Shown one piece after another: positions 17,341 through 27,057 of a stretch of DNA of 64,000 nucleotides; positions within the stretch are counted from its first letter, which is position 1; each line of letters starts with the position of its first letter. The notes beneath the pieces were generated by a model that saw nothing but the letters and a program-made list of their open reading frames with translations, made no database searches and was not told the origin of the DNA. Position numbers and translations under genes: made by a program. Source of the stretch: Maribacter flavus (GTDB lineage: Bacteria; Bacteroidota; Bacteroidia; Flavobacteriales; Flavobacteriaceae); NCBI RefSeq assembly GCF_008386635.1, contig NZ_VUOE01000001.1:1-64000 (forward strand), written 5' to 3'.

Positions 17341-17375
17341 AAAAAACCTTGACTGCAAAGTCGAGGTTTTTTTTA
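17341..17375. terminator. Terminator between the tRNA-Lys region and the glycosidase gene
   Basis: AAAACCT-GACT pairs with AGTC-AGGTTTT, with T-runs on both strands. It can close the leftward glycosidase transcript and any readthrough from the tRNA side. Confidence 0.75.
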
Positions 17376-17443
17376 AAGGAGTACAGACTTATATAACCTA
17401 CCATTGCAAAAAAGCAACAGTGTTTTCACAATAGTGTTGAAAG

Positions 17444-19270
17444 CTACTTCTCACCAACACTATTTATCACTTCCAAATTCACCTTACGAACTGCCGGAAA
17501 ATCCATTTTATCCACCTTACGGTCATAGGTCATAAAACCGTTCACTTCCCCTTCAACATCCGTTGTCTGGGTATAAATCGCCCCGGAGAAACCTGCCTTT
17601 ACCAATTTCTTCAATTCTTCGGCATATTCAATATACTGATTCGTGGTTTCCTTGGAGTTTTTAAACTTTACGTATCCCCAGTTATTATCGGGCTTCCAAA
17701 GATGTTTTTCAACCGCCAATCCAATACCTCCGTATTCCCCTAGTACATTTACCCGTTGTGCATCGTACAGATACATGGCAGGCCCTGGATAATTATGAAG
17801 GTCGACAATATCGCCGGTCCTGTAAAAATTACCGCCACTGGCAGCATTGACCAACCTACTAGGGTCATAGCTTTTCGTCCATTCCGCAATTTCCTCGGTT
17901 TTAAATTGCCCCCAGGCCTCGTTAAATGGGACCCAGACCACGATGCTTGGAACGGAATATAAGTAGTCCATTATTTCCTTCCATTCGGTTCTGTATATTT
18001 TTTCCGATTCCGAACTTCTTTTAAATTCGGTTCCATTGAAATAGTCATGGTTCTGCCATTGAGGCCCTTTGTCTCCATTGGGCATATCCTGCCACACCAA
18101 TATACCAAGCCTATCACAGTGGGCATACCACCGGGCCGGTTCCACCTTGACATGTTTACGGATCATATTAAAGCCAAGTTCCTTGGTTTTGATAATATCA
18201 TATTCAAGTGCTTCATCCGTAGGGGCCGTGTAGAGTCCGTCTGGCCACCATCCTTGATCCAAGGGACCATACTGAAAATAATTCTTATTGTTCAGTTGCA
18301 TCCTTACAATGCCAAACGCATCCTTCTTCACACTGATCTTTCGCATCCCGAAATAACTTTCTACCTTATCCGTTTCCTTGGAGTCGGTCATAAGTTTTAC
18401 TTCCAAGTCATATAAAAATGGCGTCTCTGGAGACCAAAGTTTTAGGTTTTTTACCGGCAGCTCAATTTCCATACCAACCCTGGCCTTCGCCTTTGAAACC
18501 AAACTTCCAGCATCCAGAACGGATACTTCCACAATATCGCCATAGACGGCACCTTCGATTTCAGTATATACAGAAACGGTACCCCTATCCAAATTTGGGA
18601 CTGTCTTTATGTTGCGAATCCTCTTTTTTGGAACAGGTTCCAACCAGACGGTCTGCCAAATTCCAGTTACCGGGGTGTACCAAATTCCCTCCGGATTCTT
18701 TACCTGTTTTCCTCTGGGCTGCGGGCCATCGTTCGTGGGATCCCAAACCTTAACGGTTAATTTTTGATCGCCTTCCCCCAAAAAAGGTGTAATGTCAAAT
18801 TCAAAAGGGGTATATCCACCAGTATGGGAACCCACAAGTATATCATTTATCCAGACATCCGCTTTCCAGTCTACCGCCCCAAAATGAAGCAGCATATTGT
18901 TTTCCTTCCAGTCCAAAGGAACCTCAAAGGTGGTTTGGTACCATAATTCCCTTTCACTGCCCACTTCCTTCATAACTCCGGACAGGCTCGACTCCACAGC
19001 AAATGGAACCAAAATCGCACCTTCAAAATTAGTTGGGCACGACTCCCCTTTTCTTGTAATTGCATATTCCCAAAGACCATTCAGGTTTTTCCATTGATCA
19101 CGAACCATCAACGGCCTAGGGTATTCATTCAAGATATTTTTGGTGTCTATTTGTTCGGTCCATTTGGTTTTTATTTTATCACCGGCGGGTTTCCATTGAC
19201 CGTAGGTGAAGCTCAAAAAACAAAGGCAAAGGGAGATTAAAGCATGAATACTACTATTTTTAGAAATCAT
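17444..19270 (-). CDS. Glycoside hydrolase family 2 protein (beta-galactosidase/glucuronidase type), exported
   Basis: A 608-residue enzyme that starts at the ATG at 19270, directly ahead of a signal peptide (MISKNSSIHALISLCLCFLSFTYGQ); a longer frame would bury that signal. Order: sugar-binding domain with YQTTFEVPLDWKEN and WKADVWINDILVGSHTGGYTPFEFDIT, an immunoglobulin-like domain, then the TIM barrel with the acid/base glutamate in PFNEAWGQF and the probable nucleophile in VLGEYGGIG. It probably works in the periplasm or on the surface on plant or algal polysaccharide fragments. The exact sugar is unknown. No SusC/D pair or other glycosidase lies nearby. Confidence 0.85.
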   Translation of the reverse strand: MISKNSSIHALISLCLCFLSFTYGQWKPAGDKIKTKWTEQIDTKNILNEYPRPLMVRDQWKNLNGLWEYAITRKGESCPTNFEGAILVPFAVESSLSGVMKEVGSERELWYQTTFEVPLDWKENNMLLHFGAVDWKADVWINDILVGSHTGGYTPFEFDITPFLGEGDQKLTVKVWDPTNDGPQPRGKQVKNPEGIWYTPVTGIWQTVWLEPVPKKRIRNIKTVPNLDRGTVSVYTEIEGAVYGDIVEVSVLDAGSLVSKAKARVGMEIELPVKNLKLWSPETPFLYDLEVKLMTDSKETDKVESYFGMRKISVKKDAFGIVRMQLNNKNYFQYGPLDQGWWPDGLYTAPTDEALEYDIIKTKELGFNMIRKHVKVEPARWYAHCDRLGILVWQDMPNGDKGPQWQNHDYFNGTEFKRSSESEKIYRTEWKEIMDYLYSVPSIVVWVPFNEAWGQFKTEEIAEWTKSYDPSRLVNAASGGNFYRTGDIVDLHNYPGPAMYLYDAQRVNVLGEYGGIGLAVEKHLWKPDNNWGYVKFKNSKETTNQYIEYAEELKKLVKAGFSGAIYTQTTDVEGEVNGFMTYDRKVDKMDFPAVRKVNLEVINSVGEK

Positions 19271-19428
19271 TGGACATAAAATTGGTTTATAACAACAATT
19301 TAAAAATAATTCCTTGAGCTTGTCCAAATTGGCACTTTTGTCCAATCACAATTCATGAATTATTTGAAGCGAACTGAAATACGATACTTATTTAGTAGCC
19401 ATAGTCTAAAACTCATCTTAGATTTGCT

Positions 19429-19457
19429 TTGAAATACACAATACCTTTTTATCTTTA
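19429..19457 (+). promoter_or_regulatory. tRNA-Leu promoter
   Basis: TTG (19429-19431), 18-base spacer, TATCTTTA (19450-19457), then TGCCC, 17 bases before the tRNA starts. One base differs from the -7 consensus. Confidence 0.6.
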
Positions 19458-19473
19458 TGCCCAATTCTGAATC

Positions 19474-19557
19474 GCCCACGTGGTGAAATTGGTAGACACG
19501 CTACCTTGAGGGGGTAGTGTTCGTAAGGACGTGCTAGTTCGAATCTAGTCGTGGGCA
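19474..19557 (+). tRNA. tRNA-Leu (anticodon GAG)
   Basis: An 84-base class II tRNA: acceptor GCCCACG pairs with CGTGGGC, anticodon stem CTACC/GGTAG with loop TTGAGGG (anticodon GAG), a long variable arm (TGTTCGTAAGGACG), and T-arm CTAGTTCGAATCTAG. CCA is not encoded. Confidence 0.95.
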
Positions 19558-19558
19558 C

Positions 19559-19592
19559 AAAAGCCAGGTACTTTCTACCTGGCTTTTTTTTA
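19559..19592 (+). terminator. Intrinsic terminator after tRNA-Leu
   Basis: AAGCCAGGTA pairs perfectly with TACCTGGCTT around CTTTC, followed by a T-run. It insulates the tRNA from the carotenoid operon that follows. Confidence 0.92.
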
Positions 19593-19643
19593 TTTAGCGA
19601 GGTTTTAACATCTTTTCCAACCAACTTTAGATGCAATTCATTA

Positions 19644-19670
19644 AGTTTGTTTAACGTTTTTCTTCAAACT
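19644..19670 (+). promoter_or_regulatory. Inverted repeat immediately upstream of the CarH-like regulator
   Basis: AGTTTG (19644-19649) and CAAACT (19665-19670) form an inverted repeat whose right arm abuts the ATG at 19671; TTTAACG lies between. It is a candidate autoregulatory operator, by position only. CarH operators studied in other phyla are direct repeats, so this may be chance. Confidence 0.25.
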
Positions 19671-20570
19671 ATGAACAACGTAAAGAAAATATTCAGCATT
19701 AGGGACCTTGAGAACTTATCAGGCATCAAGGCGCATACCATTAGAATCTGGGAGAAAAGGTATAACCTGCTAACCCCCGAAAGGACAGATACGAATATAC
19801 GTACCTATAGCTTGTCCAGCTTACAAAAGCTTCTGAACATCACTCTTTTATACGATAATGGTTATAAAATTTCCAAGATTGCAAAGATTCCCGAATCGGA
19901 AATACCAAATACCGTTAAGGAGGTAGTTTCAAAAAAAACCAGTAAATCACAAAATCTGAATGCCTTTAAGTTGGCAATGATGAATTTTGACCAAACCATT
20001 TTTTTTGAAACATATGACAAACTTCTAAGTACAAAGTCTTTTAGGGAAGTCTTTAAGGATGCATTTATTCCCCTGTTGAACGAAATCGGGCTTCTCTGGC
20101 AAACGGATACCATTAGCCCTGCTCATGAGCATTTCATAACCAGTCTCATCAAACAAAAAATTTTGGTGAATACGGAGAGGATACAACATCAAAAGCCAAC
20201 TAAAACGGATAAGGTTTTTGTGTCCTTTTTACCCGAAAACGAGATACATGACATTGGTATATTGTACCTAAACTATGAGATTCTTCTAAAAGGTTATAAA
20301 GTGGTTTATTTGGGCCAGACGATACCCATTGAAAATTTAACCGATCTCCTAAAGTATTTTGACAATATTTATTTCCTATCTTACTTCACGGTAAAGCCGG
20401 ACAAAACCGAGATAGCCACCTATCTTGAGGAATTTGAATTATATCTAAGGGATACTTCAAACCCACAACTATGGATACTTGGTCGTCAAATCCAACATTT
20501 GGAACGCACCAAACTTCCAAGTTTTGTAAAAACCTTTACTTCAATTGAAGAGGTGGTCCATCATTTATAA
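19671..20570 (+). CDS. MerR-family CarH-type B12-binding light-responsive regulator
   Basis: A 299-residue regulator starting at the ATG at 19671. Residues 7-75 are a MerR helix-turn-helix (FSIRDLENLSGIKAHTIRIWEKRYNLL). Residues about 95-299 form the four-helix and Rossmann halves of a cobalamin-binding module. Both hallmark motifs of CarH photoreceptors are present: W143-x9-E153-H154 and E191-x-H193-x-x-G196, in which H193 would be the lower cobalt ligand. In Thermus and Myxococcus, adenosylcobalamin-bound CarH represses carotenoid genes in the dark and falls apart in light. The gene is first in, and three bases from, the crt operon, so the same control is strongly suggested. Confidence 0.85.
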   Translation: MNNVKKIFSIRDLENLSGIKAHTIRIWEKRYNLLTPERTDTNIRTYSLSSLQKLLNITLLYDNGYKISKIAKIPESEIPNTVKEVVSKKTSKSQNLNAFKLAMMNFDQTIFFETYDKLLSTKSFREVFKDAFIPLLNEIGLLWQTDTISPAHEHFITSLIKQKILVNTERIQHQKPTKTDKVFVSFLPENEIHDIGILYLNYEILLKGYKVVYLGQTIPIENLTDLLKYFDNIYFLSYFTVKPDKTEIATYLEEFELYLRDTSNPQLWILGRQIQHLERTKLPSFVKTFTSIEEVVHHL

Positions 20571-20573
20571 CCT

Positions 20574-22031
20574 ATGGAAAAAAATATAGCTATCATTGGA
20601 TCTGGTTTTTCATCCCTTTCGGCAGCTTGCTATCTTGCCAAAGCCGGTCATCAGGTGTCCATCTACGAAAAAAACGAATCCATTGGAGGAAGGGCCGCAC
20701 AATTGATAAAGGATGGCTTCACCTTTGATATGGGCCCTAGCTGGTATTGGATGCCCGATATTTTCGAGAAGTTTTTCAGCGATTTTGGTAAAAAGACCTC
20801 AGACTACTACCAACTGGACAAATTAAGTCCCGCATATAAAATTTTTTTTGCCGATGACGTAATTACCATAGGGGACTGCATGGATAAGATATGTACCGAA
20901 TTTGAACGTATCGAATCCGGAAGTTCCGTACATCTAAGAAAATTTATCGCCCTGGCACAGGAAAACTATGAAATTGCCATAAACAAAATCGTTTTAAGGC
21001 CTGGACTGTCACCTTTCGAATTGGTCACCAAGGAAACGGTTTTAAAGGTTGATCAATTTTTTAAGACAATTAGTTCAGAAGTTAGAAAAAAGTTCAAAAA
21101 CCCAAAACTTATTGCGACCTTGGAGTTCCCCGTGCTGTTTTTGGGCGCAAAGCCTAGTGATACGCCATCCTTTTACAGCTTTATGAATTTCGCCGATTTC
21201 GGTTTGGGCACTTGGCACCCCCAGGGTGGTATGTACCGTATCATTGAGGCCATGGGAAGTCTTGCAGAAGAATTGGGAGTTAAGATTCATACCCATGCCA
21301 ACGTAGAAAAGATTTTGGTTACAAAAAACATCTGTAATGGCATCATTTGTAACGGTTCCACTATTTTGGCCGATATCGTGGTCAGCGGGGCCGATTACCA
21401 TCACTCCGAAAGTTTATTGGATGCGGAGTACAGGCAATACAGCGAAGCATATTGGAACAAAAAAACCTTTGCGCCTTCTTCCCTCTTATTCTATATCGCT
21501 TTTGACGGGAAGCTCAAGAATGTGGACCATCACAATTTGTTTTTTGATACAGATTTTGAACGCCATGCTGAGGAAATCTATGATAACCCGCAATGGCCAA
21601 CAAGCCCCCTATTCTATGCCAATTTTCCTTCTATAACGGACGAAAGTATGGCACCCGAAGGATGTGAGACCGGATTCTTTTTGGTTCCCATCGCACCCGG
21701 GCTTGAGGATACTGAAGCGCTTCGGGAGCAATATTTTGACTTGATTATGGATAGGTTTGAGGAAAAAACAGGTCAAAAAGTCTTGGATAAAATTCGCTTT
21801 AAGGAAACCTTCTGTGTAAATGACTTTGTGGAGCGGTACAATTCCTATAAAGGCAATGCCTATGGAATGGCGAATACGCTATCTCAAACCGCATTTCTCA
21901 GACCAAAATTAAAGAGCGGTAAGGTTAAAAACCTTTATTTCACAGGGCAACTTACAGTTCCTGGACCTGGCGTTCCTCCATCTTTAATTTCAGGAAAATT
22001 GGTTTCTGAACTTTTAACTAAAAATAACTAA
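20574..22031 (+). CDS. crtI: Phytoene desaturase (lycopene-forming)
   Basis: FAD-dependent desaturase that converts phytoene to lycopene. The 485 residues begin with the dinucleotide fold IGSGFSSLSAACYLAKAGHQVSIYEKNESIGGRA and end with the CrtI-type C-terminus NLYFTGQLTVPGPGVPPSLISG. It follows the regulator stop by three bases and precedes crtB. Compared with the second desaturase in the operon it keeps the standard CrtI form (TFDMGPSWYWMPD). Confidence 0.93.
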   Translation: MEKNIAIIGSGFSSLSAACYLAKAGHQVSIYEKNESIGGRAAQLIKDGFTFDMGPSWYWMPDIFEKFFSDFGKKTSDYYQLDKLSPAYKIFFADDVITIGDCMDKICTEFERIESGSSVHLRKFIALAQENYEIAINKIVLRPGLSPFELVTKETVLKVDQFFKTISSEVRKKFKNPKLIATLEFPVLFLGAKPSDTPSFYSFMNFADFGLGTWHPQGGMYRIIEAMGSLAEELGVKIHTHANVEKILVTKNICNGIICNGSTILADIVVSGADYHHSESLLDAEYRQYSEAYWNKKTFAPSSLLFYIAFDGKLKNVDHHNLFFDTDFERHAEEIYDNPQWPTSPLFYANFPSITDESMAPEGCETGFFLVPIAPGLEDTEALREQYFDLIMDRFEEKTGQKVLDKIRFKETFCVNDFVERYNSYKGNAYGMANTLSQTAFLRPKLKSGKVKNLYFTGQLTVPGPGVPPSLISGKLVSELLTKNN

Positions 22032-22117
22032 CTTAAGGCTATGAAAGTACAGACCTTAATCGGCAAAAGGATTATTTGGGTGTACCATTCCACAGCTTTA
22101 ACCATATAAATGAACAC

Positions 22118-22957
22118 ATGAAAATCACTTTTGACAAGGTATCCTACCAGTGTAGTAAAATCGTTACCGAAAAATACAGTACATCGTTTGCCTTGGCAAC
22201 AAAAATGCTTCATGGTTCCATACGTGGGGACATATACAACATTTATGGTTTTGTAAGGTTTGCAGATGAAATTGTAGATACCTTCCACGAGTATGATAAA
22301 AAGACCTTATTCGATAAATTTGAGGAAGAACTTGCCGCCGCACTGGAAAACAAAATAAGTTTGAACCCCATTCTAAACTCGTTCCAATACACGTTCCATA
22401 AATACAACATCCCCATTCATTTAGTTGATTCCTTTATGAAAAGTATGCGGGCGGATTTGACCAAGAACGTTTACAAAACCGAGGCCGAGTATAAAGAATA
22501 TATTTATGGTTCCGCGGATGTAGTTGGTCTTATGTGCCTTAAAGTATTTGTCAAGGGCTGTGATGAATCCTACGAAAATCTGAAGGAATCTGCCATGGCC
22601 TTGGGTTCTGCCTTTCAAAAGGTAAATTTTCTAAGGGACGTAAAGGCCGATTTTGAGGAGTTGAACCGCACCTATTTTCCAAACGCAAATCTCGCTGCGC
22701 TGGACGAAGATTCAAAAATGGAAATCGTTCAAGAGATACAACGAGATTTTCAAGAGGGGTACAAAGGTATCGTAAAACTGCCCATTGAGGCAAAATTCGG
22801 GGTATATACGGCCTATAGATATTACACTAGGCTTCTTAAAAAGCTACAAAACACCCCGTCCATGGAAATTAAAAGCACCCGTATACGGGTTCCTGATTAT
22901 GAAAAATTCGGTCTTCTGGCAAGGTCTTATGTTAAATATAAAATGAACTTAGTTTAG
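22118..22957 (+). CDS. crtB: Phytoene synthase
   Basis: Joins two geranylgeranyl-diphosphate molecules head to head into phytoene. The 279 residues carry the family segments YGFVRFADEIVDTF (first aspartate-rich motif), a second motif around NFLRDVKADFEELNRTYFP, and the SFALATKMLHG substrate region. I start at the ATG at 22118; a TTG at 22076 would add 14 residues with no family likeness. Its stop abuts the crtZ ATG. Confidence 0.93.
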   Translation: MKITFDKVSYQCSKIVTEKYSTSFALATKMLHGSIRGDIYNIYGFVRFADEIVDTFHEYDKKTLFDKFEEELAAALENKISLNPILNSFQYTFHKYNIPIHLVDSFMKSMRADLTKNVYKTEAEYKEYIYGSADVVGLMCLKVFVKGCDESYENLKESAMALGSAFQKVNFLRDVKADFEELNRTYFPNANLAALDEDSKMEIVQEIQRDFQEGYKGIVKLPIEAKFGVYTAYRYYTRLLKKLQNTPSMEIKSTRIRVPDYEKFGLLARSYVKYKMNLV

Positions 22958-23404
22958 ATGAATACGTTTCTTTGGATTATTATTTTTTTGGGTACATTCT
23001 CTTTCATGGAATTTATGGCTTGGTTTACCCATAAATACATCATGCATGGATTCCTATGGTCCTTGCATAAGGACCATCACCATAAAGATCATGATTCCTG
23101 GTTTGAAAGAAACGATGCCTTCTTTATTTTTTACGCCATTGTAAGTATGTCGCTGTTTTACACTGGGGCAAACGGATTTTGGTATGGATACCCTCTTGGT
23201 TTTGGAATTTTGGCCTATGGTATCGCCTATTTTTTTGTACACGACATCTTCATACACCAAAGATTCAAAATTTTCCGTAACGCAAATAATTGGTATGCAC
23301 GTGGTGTACGACGCGCCCACAAAATCCATCACAAGCACCTGGGAAAAGAGGACGGGGAATGTTTTGGAATGTTGGTAGTGCCCTTCAAATATTTTAAAAA
23401 ATAG
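22958..23404 (+). CDS. crtZ: Beta-carotene hydroxylase
   Basis: Membrane di-iron hydroxylase that adds the 3-hydroxyl to beta-ionone rings. The 148 residues have three or four membrane segments and the full histidine set: HKYIMHG, HKDHHHKDH, HDIFIHQRF and RRAHKIHHKH. It begins directly at the crtB stop (TAGATG) and ends 3 bases before crtD. Confidence 0.93.
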   Translation: MNTFLWIIIFLGTFSFMEFMAWFTHKYIMHGFLWSLHKDHHHKDHDSWFERNDAFFIFYAIVSMSLFYTGANGFWYGYPLGFGILAYGIAYFFVHDIFIHQRFKIFRNANNWYARGVRRAHKIHHKHLGKEDGECFGMLVVPFKYFKK

Positions 23405-25514
<2,110 letters not shown>

Positions 25515-25516
25515 TT

Positions 25517-26218
25517 TTATAAGTCATATAGTGGGTTTTTGCCCATCCAAGTGCCTATGGACCTGTAAGGCTGAAACCTGGAAAAAAGTTCTTCCTTGTA
25601 CCAATTCAACTGCCTTGTTTTTTGAATCGCTTTTTGGTGTTCTTTGCTCGCGTAGGCAAATTGCATAAGGGATTCCTTATCACTCCAAATACTGAATGTT
25701 GCCATTTGTAAAAAAGGGACCTCACCTATCCCCTTTGTAAATAAAAGCCCCCTATTACCAGCTAGGGATTTTTGGGATGTTGGAACATATTTCCAAAATT
25801 TAAGGAGCATTCTTGTTTTGATTGTCGCCCTGGTGATTACGGCAATGTACGGATTCGCTTCTTCCAAAGATTCACTTTTGATAAAAGGATTATTACCATC
25901 CCAATCCCCCTTTGCCGTAGTGTTTTTCATGTAAACCGTCCATCTTTCTTCACTTTTCCCCAAATAACGTTGCATAATAGTCGAGGCATTGAAAAACTCG
26001 TTAGCACAAGTTTCATTTTTCCATATCTGAAGCAAGCCATAAACAGACCAATCCGGTAAGGGATTAAAGCCTTCTCTACCGCTTCCCATAAGTTTGTACA
26101 TTTGAAGACCTTCTACTTTGGAAAGCCCTGCATGTGCAAATTGCATTTCGCCAAAGGCCCATAACTTACTGCTAAAATTGGTATATCTAAAAAAAGTGAG
26201 TGTTGTGATTTGGGACAT
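25517..26218 (-). CDS. CrtA-like (spheroidene monooxygenase family) protein
   Basis: A 233-residue protein resembling CrtA over its full length: opening TLTFFRYTNFSSKLWAFGEMQ, then YKLMGSGREGFNPLPDWSVYGLLQIW, ITRATIK and GIGEVPFLQMATFSIW. CrtA oxidises C2 next to the C1 hydroxyl or methoxyl of acyclic carotenoids in purple bacteria, using heme. Here it lies tail to tail with cruF, so it is separately promoted but in the same cluster. I suggest it acts on the psi end built by CruF/CrtD, possibly making the 2'-hydroxyl of myxol or a 2'-keto. That chemistry is inference. Confidence 0.75.
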   Translation of the reverse strand: MSQITTLTFFRYTNFSSKLWAFGEMQFAHAGLSKVEGLQMYKLMGSGREGFNPLPDWSVYGLLQIWKNETCANEFFNASTIMQRYLGKSEERWTVYMKNTTAKGDWDGNNPFIKSESLEEANPYIAVITRATIKTRMLLKFWKYVPTSQKSLAGNRGLLFTKGIGEVPFLQMATFSIWSDKESLMQFAYASKEHQKAIQKTRQLNWYKEELFSRFQPYRSIGTWMGKNPLYDL

Positions 26219-26304
26219 ACGATATTCCTGAAAATTGCCATTTAGGAATATCTAAGATACAAAATGAATATTGTTGCTGTTTTTTTATGGAAACCCGTTT
26301 CGTT

Positions 26305-26859
26305 TTATTCCGATATTAGCTCCTCCAACAATGCATCCACAGCGGAATTGTCCCAATCGGCAATCGCATTTTGATGAACGGCTATGAAACCGTTTTTATC
26401 GATTATATAGGATCCGGGCGGTTTTAATATAGTAACCGGACTGTCTTCACCCACAATCCTGTACGTAACAGGAAACGTATACCCATGCTCTTCCATAAAC
26501 AGTTCCACAGGGGCCCGCTCCTCATTGGTAATGATATAGAAATTAACCCTACCCTTATACTTTTCGTATAGACTTTGGATATCCTTTAACTGAGCTTGTG
26601 ATGGCATATGCCAAGAGGTCCAAAAAGAAATAAACACCACATTGCCTTTAGCCTCCTCAAAACTGAAGAGCTTCCAATCTTCATCCTTTAGTGTCCAATC
26701 GTAGCTGGATATTTTACCCCTCTTTTCCGGAGTTATTATGGTAGGTGCCATGGCCAACCATCTATTTAAAAGAATCTTGCTATAATCACCAAGGGGGGTT
26801 ACAAAGAAGGACAACACAAATGCGATGATCAAAAGTGTGAAAAATGTTTGTTTCTTCAT
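26305..26859 (-). CDS. Thioredoxin-fold (TlpA-like) protein without catalytic cysteines
   Basis: A 184-residue protein with a single N-terminal membrane anchor or signal (about 8-22) and a TlpA/ResA-like thioredoxin fold (VVFISFWTSW ... YEKYKGRVNFYIITNEE ... PPGSYIIDKNGFI). The CxxC position reads H84-M-P-S87 in SFWTSWHMPSQAQ, and the whole protein contains no cysteine. It therefore cannot do thiol exchange, and a structural or binding role is more likely. The frame is intact. It lies downstream of the aconitase terminator. Confidence 0.8.
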   Translation of the reverse strand: MKKQTFFTLLIIAFVLSFFVTPLGDYSKILLNRWLAMAPTIITPEKRGKISSYDWTLKDEDWKLFSFEEAKGNVVFISFWTSWHMPSQAQLKDIQSLYEKYKGRVNFYIITNEERAPVELFMEEHGYTFPVTYRIVGEDSPVTILKPPGSYIIDKNGFIAVHQNAIADWDNSAVDALLEELISE

Positions 26860-26887
26860 CTTCAGTTTATGGAATACCCAAAACTAA

Positions 26888-26915
26888 AAAACTCCCGAAT
26901 AGTTTCGGGAGTTTT
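26888..26915 (-). terminator. Intrinsic terminator downstream of the aconitase gene
   Basis: AAAACTCCCGAA pairs perfectly with TTCGGGAGTTTT around TAGT; Ts follow on the leftward strand. It lies between the aconitase gene and the thioredoxin-fold gene. The 140 bases before it contain a GCCCGCCTG/CGGGCAGGC repeat of the kind scattered between flavobacterial genes. Confidence 0.8.
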
Positions 26916-27057
26916 CCTAATTTATTTTATTGGCACCGCCAAGGGGTTCAATACTTCAAGGCTTGCCCGCCTGAACACCTGTCGGGCAGGCCTCGAAAAA
27001 AAAGTGCATCTACCGCGAATGCCTCATGGGCTCGCCCAGTGGTAGATTACTACTGGA

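Noticed and set aside
22040..22108. A 22-codon ATG frame between crtI and crtB
   Set aside because: Too short, no signal or regulatory hallmark such as a terminator/anti-terminator pair, and followed by the crtB start; more likely a chance frame.
26941..27010. GCCCGCCTG/CGGGCAGGC sequence as an attachment site or IS end
   Set aside because: Such GC-rich inverted elements are commonly scattered between flavobacterial genes, and no transposase or target duplication is seen.
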